From an uncultured Desulfobulbaceae bacterium (lineage in GTDB: Bacteria; Desulfobacterota; Desulfobulbia; Desulfobulbales; BM004), in NCBI GenBank assembly GCA_947258675.1, contig CAMYJP010000094.1, positions 1 to 7,532 on the forward strand: 7,532 bases of DNA. Reading direction: 5' to 3'. The position numbers were made by a program, and so were the translations under genes. The first letter of the stretch is position 1. Every line of letters begins with the position of its first letter. The notes under the pieces are model-generated. The model searched no databases. It had not been told where the DNA came from and was given only the letters and a program-made list of their open reading frames with translations. This document shows, in pieces, positions 1 through 5,655 of the stretch.

Positions 1-888
1 TAATCGCAGTTTGGGGGCAGTTTCGACTGCCTTTTTCAATTCATCCCGTTCGGTTCCCCATACTTCGAATGTATAATCCTGGGGTGTGATTTGACCTCCT
101 TCCAAATCTGCGACAATGGACTGGATATCTGATGACTGAGACTCTGTAGCGGAATAGGTAAGGAAAATTCTTGGCATATCCTTACCGCCCGTCATTTGTG
201 AAAGGTTCCAACAAAGAGTGCCATAAGAGCGAACCAGGTCAGATACATTGTCACATTCGTCAACACGGTTAAGAACATAGAGTACTCGATCCTCACCTGT
301 TGAACCTGGTAGCGTGCTACGGATTGCTTTGTATGTTTCTTTTATTGTTCCAGCCTTGTGTGGATCAAACATCAGAATAATAAGATCAGCCAATTTGGCC
401 AGCTCTCCTACTACTCCCAAGTAATCATAACCCCTGTCTTTTTCTGTCACAGAATCCAGCATGCCTGGAGTGTCGATAATTACAAGTTTATCCAGTATAG
501 GAGCATCGATACGTTTCATATGCAGGTGGGAAATAAGGTTTTCTCCAAAAGGCCTTAATGCACCGAAAGGTAGACGTTCATCACCGACAACAGTGTGGCC
601 GGGAATTTCCCTTTCAGTTTCGCCATTTTCTGGTTTTGAAAGGATGGTAAAGGTATCATCAGTCGGAGCCTGTCCGGTTCGTTGAACATTTTTACCTAAC
701 AGCTCGTTGATGAAAGTTGATTTTCCTGATGAGTAGTTGCCAATTACCAAAACCAAAGGCTTCCATTTGAGAGGGGTGAGCAGATCGTCCAGCCCGGTTT
801 CGTATTTATTAAAAATAGGCCCCATCTTACGGCGAAGAACTTTTTCAAGTTTTTTTAGAAAAGATTTTGCGGCACTTTCTGTATCCAT
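1..888 (-). CDS. EHD-like dynamin-superfamily GTPase, C-terminus cut by window edge
   Basis: The open frame starts with ATG at 888 and runs off the left edge, giving 296 residues without a stop. Seen: residues 8-45 resemble the EHD_N helix region, followed by P-loop GNYSSGKST (50-58), a G2-like APTDD (74-78), DTPG (139-142) and NRVD as the G4 motif (207-210). Between them, PFGALRPFGENL (107-118) and RGYDYLGVVGELAKLADLII (152-171) match in order the 'PF..LNAFGNAFL' and 'RGYDFAAVLEWFAERVDRII' blocks I recall from eukaryotic EHD ATPases. The family binds nucleotide, oligomerises on membranes and remodels or cuts them; EHD members prefer ATP although the fold is GTPase-like. The C-terminal membrane-binding helices and any EF-hand region lie outside the window. 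The start is backed by CGAGG seven bases upstream and by a promoter at 930-958. Nucleotide preference and membrane action are inferred. It might be labelled simply 'dynamin family protein'. Confidence 0.85.
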   Translation of the reverse strand, partial: MDTESAAKSFLKKLEKVLRRKMGPIFNKYETGLDDLLTPLKWKPLVLVIGNYSSGKSTFINELLGKNVQRTGQAPTDDTFTILSKPENGETEREIPGHTVVGDERLPFGALRPFGENLISHLHMKRIDAPILDKLVIIDTPGMLDSVTEKDRGYDYLGVVGELAKLADLIILMFDPHKAGTIKETYKAIRSTLPGSTGEDRVLYVLNRVDECDNVSDLVRSYGTLCWNLSQMTGGKDMPRIFLTYSATESQSSDIQSIVADLEGGQITPQDYTFEVWGTERDELKKAVETAPKLRL

Positions 889-929
889 TCTGCAACCTCG
901 TTTTTGAAATTACTTTTTAATGGCTTGGT

Positions 930-958
930 ATTATATGGTTTTTTGTAATGCTTGTATA
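930..958 (-). promoter_or_regulatory. Candidate sigma-70 promoter of the EHD-like gene
   Basis: On the minus strand a perfect -10 TATAAT (935-930) lies 17 bases after TATACA (958-953, four of six matches to TTGACA). Transcription would start near 923, leaving a leader of about 35 nt before the ATG at 888. The 15-base repeated word at 962-976 ends three bases upstream of the -35 box. Confidence 0.5.
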
Positions 959-961
959 AGC

Positions 962-976
962 AGACCTTACTTCATT
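962..976 (-). repeat. 15-base word, copy 1 (upstream of EHD-like promoter)
   Basis: The minus strand reads AATGAAGTAAGGTCT. An identical 15-base copy lies at 2703-2717 in the same orientation, ahead of the helicase. Both sit a few bases upstream of the candidate -35 box. It is not palindromic. It could be a regulator site or the remnant of a dispersed repeat. Confidence 0.5.
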
Positions 977-1206
977 TGATTAAGTTTTTAAAAAGGATAA
1001 GTATATAAAGCTGCATCAAAAACAAATTTCCGGAATATTGGCTCCTTTCGATGCCCAGCAGTGGTACTTCCTTGTTAAGGGTACAGCTTTCTTGTCTTAT
1101 TCCCCTAGAGGTTTTTCGGAAATGATGACCTCATGCTTTACTAAAATCAAATTGTAATTAACAACTTATAATATGTCCAGAGAGAAAGGCAACACAAAAG
1201 CCGAGG

Positions 1207-2610
1207 TCAGTTGTCAAAGAGTGATGTTTTTGTTTTAAGGGAGTAAATTTTCAGTCTCGTTTGAGCAGATGTGTTGAGAACACCAACCTTATGATCAGCA
1301 TAATCTATCACCTTAGCTTTTTTCCCTTTGGAAGGTCTTAAAATGCGACCGATTATCTGGCGCAGCCTGCCTGAGAACTTTATCGGTGTTGTAAGAAAAA
1401 GAGTGGTTAAATCCTGCGCATCAAAACCTTCTCCTACAAGCTGCAAAGTGGAGATAAGAATTTTCACTTCTCCATGCCGGACTCCATTGACAATTTCAGC
1501 ACGTTGATCTGCAGATACCTTGCCGGTCAATATTTTGCTCTCAATTTTCATAGACGACAGCAAGTTGGAGATCGTTTCGCAGTGGTTTATCCTGTCGCTA
1601 ACAACCAAAATGGAACCTATTCCACTCTTGGCTTCGGCTGCAATATCTGTGGCAATTTGTTGATTACGGGCATCATTGCTGGTCAGGGCAGTCATCAGGG
1701 CCTGATAATCTCCACGGAATCTGTATTCAAAGTTGGTTTTTTGTTGGATAAATTCAGGTTCAAGGACAGCTCCACTAGCTGTTAACATCCTTTGATCTAT
1801 TTCATGTGTTCGATCACCCATAAAATAGTAGATCAATTTTGTGAGTCCGTCTTCCCTTCTATATGCGGTTGCCGAAAGGCCTAGCGTATACTGGCAGTCA
1901 AAGGCTGTTACAACGTTTGTAAATAAGCTGGCTGGAACTCTATGACATTCGTCAACGATAAGATGGCCAAAACAGCAGGCAAGTTCTTTCAGCCTTTTAC
2001 GTGCCGTATTCACTATGGCGATGGAGACAGGCTGGATATTAAATTGACCATCTCCTATTAATCCTGGCTCTATTCCCAAGAATTCTTCCACTCGGTCACG
2101 CCATTGATACATTAATTCCTTGTTGTGCAGTAGAATTAAGACGGGCTGTTTTCGAACTGCAATAATGTAAAGAGCCATTATGGTTTTGCCAGAACCTGTG
2201 CCTGCAACAAGGACTCCGAAATGGTGTTTCAAAACATCATTCACTGCGGCTTTCTGGTAGGGCCGCAAAAGGCCATTAAATTGAAAGGGGCATTCTGGAA
2301 GCAGCCTTCGATTATCCACGATTCTAGGCAATTGTCCCAAGTGCTGCTGACAAAGCCGGAGTGCTTTCCGAGTGAATCCTCTGGGAAAACTGATATAATT
2401 TTTTCCCTCAGCATAAAATTGTAACTTAGGTTTGATTCTTTTTCCAACCCAGCGTCCATATTTTTTAGCATCCTTGTATTTAGGATTATCAATGGTCAGT
2501 TGTTGTTTAAGGGCATCCATCAATTGTCTTGAATACCCTTGAAGGCGGCAATCAGCAGCAACGGTTAGTTGAAAATCGAAATTTTGACCGGATTTGTTTT
2601 GTTCAGGCAT
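1207..2610 (-). CDS. SF2 DNA/RNA helicase, XPB/UvsW-like (DECH box)
   Basis: A 467-residue protein if it begins at ATG 2610. The same frame can be extended by 15 codons to a TTG at 2655, but that TTG has no ribosome binding site and falls within about five bases of the predicted transcription start. Seen (ATG numbering): Q-motif-like RPYQ (116-119), Walker A GTGSGKT (137-143), motif II DECH (220-223), motif III SAT (246-248), motif V GEGFD (393-397) and motif VI QIIGRILR (418-425). The first ~110 residues form an accessory domain. This order is that of ATP-dependent superfamily 2 translocases of the ResIII/XPB type, to which phage T4 UvsW and archaeal/bacterial XPB-like helicases belong; they unwind or remodel branched DNA. 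No nuclease or methylase domain is attached, and no restriction partner is next to it. The exact substrate is unknown. The ATG is poorly supported by a Shine-Dalgarno sequence. Confidence 0.88.
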   Translation of the reverse strand: MPEQNKSGQNFDFQLTVAADCRLQGYSRQLMDALKQQLTIDNPKYKDAKKYGRWVGKRIKPKLQFYAEGKNYISFPRGFTRKALRLCQQHLGQLPRIVDNRRLLPECPFQFNGLLRPYQKAAVNDVLKHHFGVLVAGTGSGKTIMALYIIAVRKQPVLILLHNKELMYQWRDRVEEFLGIEPGLIGDGQFNIQPVSIAIVNTARKRLKELACCFGHLIVDECHRVPASLFTNVVTAFDCQYTLGLSATAYRREDGLTKLIYYFMGDRTHEIDQRMLTASGAVLEPEFIQQKTNFEYRFRGDYQALMTALTSNDARNQQIATDIAAEAKSGIGSILVVSDRINHCETISNLLSSMKIESKILTGKVSADQRAEIVNGVRHGEVKILISTLQLVGEGFDAQDLTTLFLTTPIKFSGRLRQIIGRILRPSKGKKAKVIDYADHKVGVLNTSAQTRLKIYSLKTKTSLFDN

Positions 2611-2666
2611 TGTAGTTCTGAAGATAATCGAAAGAGTTGATACGGACAAATCCAATTTTTTTTTGT

Positions 2667-2694
2667 ATACTACAGTGGAGTGGGATTTTTTGAA
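2667..2694 (-). promoter_or_regulatory. Candidate promoter of the helicase gene
   Basis: The minus strand shows TTCAAA (2694-2689) and TAGTAT (2672-2667) with a 16-base spacer, each four of six matches to consensus. Transcription would start near 2660, giving a leader of about 50 nt to ATG 2610. The repeated 15-base word at 2703-2717 is eight bases upstream of the -35. Weak by itself; the shared word adds some weight. Confidence 0.3.
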
Positions 2695-2702
2695 TAATGG
2701 GT

Positions 2703-2717
2703 AGACCTTACTTCATT
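2703..2717 (-). repeat. 15-base word, copy 2 (upstream of helicase promoter)
   Basis: Identical to the word at 962-976 and in the same orientation (AATGAAGTAAGGTCT on the minus strand). It lies 93 bases upstream of the helicase ATG; copy 1 lies 74 bases upstream of the EHD-like ATG. Confidence 0.5.
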
Positions 2718-3184
2718 GAAAATTATAAATAGATTTTAACAGCATTATTTAATTGAGTAAGTAGGTTTTTTAGGGTTATGGCTTTTTAGCATTATTGGGC
2801 GAAACCCAAAACAATTTTCTATTCAGTACCTGAACAGTTTAGAGATAAGAACAAATGGAGATTACTGTTACTTTTATTGCTGCATTAATAATCGGTGCTT
2901 TGACATTTACTGTAATATTGCGCAAATATGGAAGTGAATGTATACCTTGAGTGCTCATTTACGGTTCTATTGGTATGGGTCTCATATCATTTTATATTTT
3001 AAAGCATATTTTTTAGCACCTGTATTTAATGAGTTTATTGGAATAATAGGCATATACGCCTGAATTCTCCAGGTTAGATATGCCATGAAACGGTAGTTCG
3101 GTTTTCTAGATGCTAATTGGATATGTCAGTATTGAAGCTAATCGGCAAACAATGAATAAGTTCTGAGGGACCATTTAGTTTAAA
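2718..3184. other. AT-rich intergenic region upstream of the repeat element
   Basis: Apart from the broken small ORF, it holds a 5-bp hairpin (TTGGG/CCCAA, 2795-2809) not followed by a T-run. No other gene, RNA or promoter is convincing. Confidence 0.4.
2855..3016 (+). pseudogene. Small two-helix membrane ORF interrupted by in-frame TGA
   Basis: From ATG 2855 the frame encodes 31 residues (MEITVTFIAALIIGALTFTV...GSECIP) and stops at TGA 2948-2950. Read through, the same frame continues 21 residues (VLIYGSIGMGLISFYILKHI...) to TAG 3014-3016. Each half is one hydrophobic helix with a short polar stretch between them, as in a 53-codon two-pass membrane protein. The simplest reading is a TGG-to-TGA nonsense change in a small gene, or a functional 31-residue single-pass peptide. 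Selenocysteine is conceivable, but I see no convincing SECIS hairpin after the TGA. The ribosome binding site is weak (AAG six bases before the ATG). I do not recognise the family. Confidence 0.3.
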
Positions 3185-3190
3185 CGAAAC

Positions 3191-3209
3191 CCACCACTTC
3201 TAGTGGTGG
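3191..3209. repeat. Perfect 8-bp hairpin at left end of the repeat element
   Basis: CCACCACT, loop TCT, AGTGGTGG. A GC-rich tight hairpin of this kind is typical of REP sequences and of the ends recognised by IS200/IS605-type Y1 transposases. No transposase gene is in the window. Confidence 0.6.
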
Positions 3210-3552
3210 ACCCGGATAGGTTCTACCGATCAGGCGAACTCTTTCATATTCATTTTCTTTGCTTGCCCAAAGAAAACGAACCAAAAGAAAGGGCACCCGT
3301 GTCACTTGTCCGCCTAAGGCGGATTCCCTGTGCTCCTCGAATCTGTCGGGAGTTTGAAAACTCGCGGAGTTTATGCCCCCTGGCGGGGTGCTCAGACAGT
3401 CGGAGTCTACGCCACTTAGTGGCTCCGCTTACCTCAAACTCCTTTTTCGGCAGGTTCTGTGGTGCTCGGCTGCGTACCAATGGGAAAAACCTTAAAATTT
3501 GCAGATTGCCCCTTTCAAGGGGGCTCCCTGAGGCCACCCGCTCTATGGGTGG
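3191..3552. repeat. Hairpin-rich interspersed repeat element (REP/MITE-like)
   Basis: At least seven perfect short inverted repeats are packed in about 360 bases: CCACCACT/AGTGGTGG (3191-3209, 3-nt loop), TTTTCTTTG/CAAAGAAAA (3253-3276), TCCGCC/GGCGGA (3309-3323), GAGTTT/AAACTC (3350-3363), GCCACT/AGTGGC (3411-3423, 1-nt loop), CCCCTT/AAGGGG (3509-3522) and CCACCC/GGGTGG (3534-3552). A wider pair, GGAGTTTGA/TCAAACTCC (3349-3357 and 3434-3442), encloses several of them. The block is more GC-rich than its flanks and is bounded on both sides by CCACC-type hairpins. The AAAGAAAACGAACCAAAAGA segment resembles repeats I have seen spuriously translated as short hypothetical proteins in proteobacteria. 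No transposase is present, so it would be non-autonomous. Exact ends are uncertain. Confidence 0.65.
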
Positions 3553-3580
3553 AGACTCACTAATAACCGCTAAGGAAAGG

Positions 3581-4690
3581 ATGAAAGTTAAAGGAAAAGA
3601 TTATAGAACCATCTGGCCGGATGAATTTGATCGTCGTATTATTCAGATAATTGATCAGCGGCATTTGCCCCACAGGTTTGTAGTGGAAGATCTTAAATGT
3701 CATGCTGACTTTGTAGAAGCAATTCAGGAAATGCATGTCCGTGGTGCTGGGTTAATAGGGGCAACGGCCGGTTTCGGTATGTATAGCGCAGCACTTGCTG
3801 CACCTTTGGATAATTTTAATGATTACATGGATGCTGCCGCCCAAAAATTACTTGCTACCCGGCCAACTGCAAAAAATCTTGCCTGGGCGGTTGGAAGACA
3901 GCTTGCAGCAATTGCTGAAGAATCAGATGAGCTGGATGCTAAGATTAACAGGGCTTTTATTACGGCCTGTCAGATAGCAGATGAAGATGCACGATTCTGT
4001 AAAAGTATCGGTGAACACGGACTCGAATTGATAAAGCAGACTAGTCTGAAAAAATCGGGCGCACCTGTAAATATCCTCACTCATTGTAATGCTGGTTGGC
4101 TTGCTTTCGTAGACTATGGTTCAGCCACTGCTCCTATCTACGCTGCTCATCGAGCAGGCATCAAGGTGCATGTCTGGGTGGATGAAACGCGCCCCTGGAA
4201 CCAGGGAGCAAAACTTACAGCCTGGGAGTTGAGGGAAGAAGGTGTTCCCCATACTTTAATTGCCGATAATACTGGTGGCCATTTAATGCAACACAGAAAG
4301 GTTGATATGGTGATTGTTGGTACGGATAGAACCACGCGCTCTGGTGATGTAGCGAACAAGATTGGCACATATCTTAAGGCATTAGCGGCAAAAGATAACA
4401 ATATCCCATTTTACGTGGCTCTGCCTTCATCCACCTTTGACTGGGATCTTCAGGATGGAATTTCTGGTATTCCCATTGAAGAAAGAGATGGTGAAGAGTT
4501 GAAGCTTGTAACGGGTTTGACAAGGCAAAACAATATTGAAACAGTACTTATCTGCCCTGAAGATACAACGGCTGCCAACTACTCTTTTGATGTAACTCCT
4601 GCAAGACTGGTCAGCCGGTTAATTACTGAACGCGGATTGGTAAACGCTGACGAGAAATCCATTCTTTCATTGTTCCCTGAGCATACCTAG
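3581..4690 (+). CDS. mtnA: MtnA-family isomerase (S-methyl-5-thioribose-1-phosphate isomerase or relative)
   Basis: The protein has 369 residues from ATG 3581, the usual MtnA length. The start is set by AAGGA four bases upstream and by family homology beginning at MKVKGKDYRTIWPDE. The open frame extends upstream to a GTG at 3203, but those ~126 codons translate the hairpin repeat and are not part of the protein. Seen: VRGAGLIG (53-60, usually RGAPAIG), RPTAKNLAWAV (94-104), THCNAG with the catalytic Cys169, DETRPWNQGAKLTAWEL (201-217), VGTDR with the catalytic Asp249 (usually GADR), GDVANKIGTY (255-264) and the C-terminal FDVTPA (336-341). The family interconverts 5-methylthioribose-1-phosphate and 5-methylthioribulose-1-phosphate in methionine salvage; some members act on 5-deoxyribose-1-phosphate. 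No other salvage gene is nearby and the gene is convergent with the lipoprotein gene. The deviations in the two motifs leave room for a paralogue with another sugar phosphate as substrate. Confidence 0.88.
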   Translation: MKVKGKDYRTIWPDEFDRRIIQIIDQRHLPHRFVVEDLKCHADFVEAIQEMHVRGAGLIGATAGFGMYSAALAAPLDNFNDYMDAAAQKLLATRPTAKNLAWAVGRQLAAIAEESDELDAKINRAFITACQIADEDARFCKSIGEHGLELIKQTSLKKSGAPVNILTHCNAGWLAFVDYGSATAPIYAAHRAGIKVHVWVDETRPWNQGAKLTAWELREEGVPHTLIADNTGGHLMQHRKVDMVIVGTDRTTRSGDVANKIGTYLKALAAKDNNIPFYVALPSSTFDWDLQDGISGIPIEERDGEELKLVTGLTRQNNIETVLICPEDTTAANYSFDVTPARLVSRLITERGLVNADEKSILSLFPEHT

Positions 4691-4723
4691 CCTGATTTTA
4701 TAATGCTGGTAGTTTGGTTAAAA

Positions 4724-4735
4724 CAGAGGCGTCTG
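4724..4735. terminator. Weak hairpin between convergent mtnA and lipoprotein genes
   Basis: CAGA/TCTG with a 4-nt loop sits 34 bases after the mtnA stop and 49 bases after the lipoprotein stop. On the minus strand it is followed by TTTT, on the plus strand by CTTTA. The stem is short, so a bidirectional terminator here is only a possibility. Confidence 0.2.
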
Positions 4736-4783
4736 CTTTAATATTAGGGGTTTTATGTTTGAGACTGTTACTAACCAGTGAAT

Positions 4784-5341
4784 TTACAAAAGTGGCTCCA
4801 ATTTAATTTCCACTCTTCGATTCATACTTCGGCCTTCTTCCGTATCGTTTGATGATATGGGCTTGGATTCACCGTAGCCAACAGCTTCAATCCACCTGTT
4901 ACCTACATTAAGGTCAAACAGTAGATTTCTCACTTTAACAGCCCGCTGTTCGGAGAGCTTAAGATTATGCTTTTGCGAGCCGTGGTTATCGGTATGACCT
5001 TCCACCCTGATAGTTGCCTCTGGATATTTCGCCAAAACTGATGCAATAAGATTTACTTCTAAATGAAGGCCTGGCTTTAATTCAATGGAATCAGGATCAA
5101 AGGCAAGAATATCCTGGAAGGACATTGAGAGTAAATCTCCTTCTCTGTGCACGGTTGTTACTTTTGAATCAGCTAGAGTCTTAAGTAATTCCTTTTCCAA
5201 GTTATTTATTATATCAGGGTCTTCGGCAAAGCTCTTAGCCTGTGTTTCGTCGGAGTAACCCTCTGGCGTCTGCTTTTGTTGAGTTGCACATGCCCCTAAT
5301 AGAAAAATAAAGAAAACCCCAAACCATATAATCTTGTTCAT
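4784..5341 (-). CDS. OmpA/Pal-like outer-membrane lipoprotein
   Basis: 185 residues from ATG 5341, preceded by a GGGGGG stretch with suitable spacing. Seen: a lipoprotein signal peptide with Lys3, a hydrophobic core and lipobox LGAC (Cys18); Ala19 at the +2 position favours the outer membrane. Residues 20-70 form a polar linker. Residues ~75-182 are an OmpA-like peptidoglycan-binding domain with VEGHTDNHG (113-121), NLKLSEQRAVKVRNLL (126-141), VGYGESKPI (154-162) and NRRVEI (174-179). By family knowledge Asp118 and Arg133 would contact diaminopimelate of the cell wall. The protein would tether the outer membrane to peptidoglycan, like Pal. No tolB, ybgF or other tol-pal gene is next to it, so I do not call it pal. 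It lies downstream of the GGDEF/HD-GYP gene on the same strand, but a 314-base gap and its own promoter argue against one operon. Confidence 0.88.
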   Translation of the reverse strand: MNKIIWFGVFFIFLLGACATQQKQTPEGYSDETQAKSFAEDPDIINNLEKELLKTLADSKVTTVHREGDLLSMSFQDILAFDPDSIELKPGLHLEVNLIASVLAKYPEATIRVEGHTDNHGSQKHNLKLSEQRAVKVRNLLFDLNVGNRWIEAVGYGESKPISSNDTEEGRSMNRRVEIKLEPLL

Positions 5342-5655
5342 TATTACCCCCCAGTTGCTTGTTTATTAAAAAAAATATTTTATAATTTGCCCTATTTTCT
5401 TAGAGCATTACTCATGGTCTGTCAATTGGAAAGGTTTGTTAAAAAAATAATAATCAGATTTATATATGAAATATTAATCTAATAATAAATTTTAAGTATT
5501 ATTTTTATATTTTTGTTTTAATGGTTTAAATATCTATCTTGTGTTTTTATGGAGCATGGTGGTTGGTGGGCCCAAGGAAGGAGTCGTGCGGTGTCGATAA
5601 TTGATTTGGGTGTTGGAGGGAGTATCCAATCCTCTTCGGTTTTGGAGAAAATATT
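5342..5655. other. Intergenic region between lipoprotein and GGDEF/HD-GYP genes
   Basis: The left two thirds are very AT-rich and contain an AATAATA/TATTATT hairpin near 5480-5505, followed by T-rich sequence on the plus strand. The right third (about 5550-5650) is GC-rich, with TGGGCCCA and imperfect repeats of GG-rich words. I find no clear terminator for the GGDEF/HD-GYP gene and no ORF worth calling. Confidence 0.4.
5397..5425 (-). promoter_or_regulatory. Candidate sigma-70 promoter of the lipoprotein gene
   Basis: A perfect TTGACA (5425-5420) is followed after 17 bases by TAAGAA (5402-5397, a poor -10 box) on the minus strand. The start site would be near 5390, about 50 nt before the ATG at 5341. 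Confidence 0.4.

Larger units (their letters stand above)
889..1206. other. Intergenic region between EHD-like gene and helicase
   Basis: Besides the promoter and the 15-base word near its left end, I see no gene here. There is no convincing terminator after the helicase stop: the minus strand has a short TTTT after CCTCGG but no good stem. An open stretch on the plus strand (984-1157) has no ATG and no ribosome binding site before its conserved-looking part, so it is not called. Confidence 0.5.

Noticed and set aside
358..685. Plus-strand ORFs of 66 and 74 codons
   Set aside because: They lie antisense to the well-conserved EHD-like GTPase.
984..1157. Plus-strand open stretch containing APFDAQQWYFLVKGTAFL
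   Set aside because: No ATG, no ribosome binding site and no recognisable family; too short to support.
1474..2492. ORFs in other frames over the helicase (1474-1785, 2221-2424, 2241-2492)
   Set aside because: The helicase frame carries all SF2 motifs; the others are shadows.
2611..2655. TTG start 15 codons upstream of the helicase ATG
   Set aside because: No ribosome binding site, and it falls almost on the predicted transcription start.
2948..2950. Selenocysteine codon
   Set aside because: No convincing SECIS-like hairpin with the expected loop follows the TGA, and the family is unknown.
3250..3537. 95-codon ORF on the minus strand within the repeat
   Set aside because: It is the antisense reading of the hairpin element, rich in Arg/Ser, with no family features.
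3203..3580. N-terminal extension of the mtnA frame from GTG 3203
   Set aside because: It translates the hairpin repeat, has no MtnA homology, and a good ribosome binding site sits just before ATG 3581.
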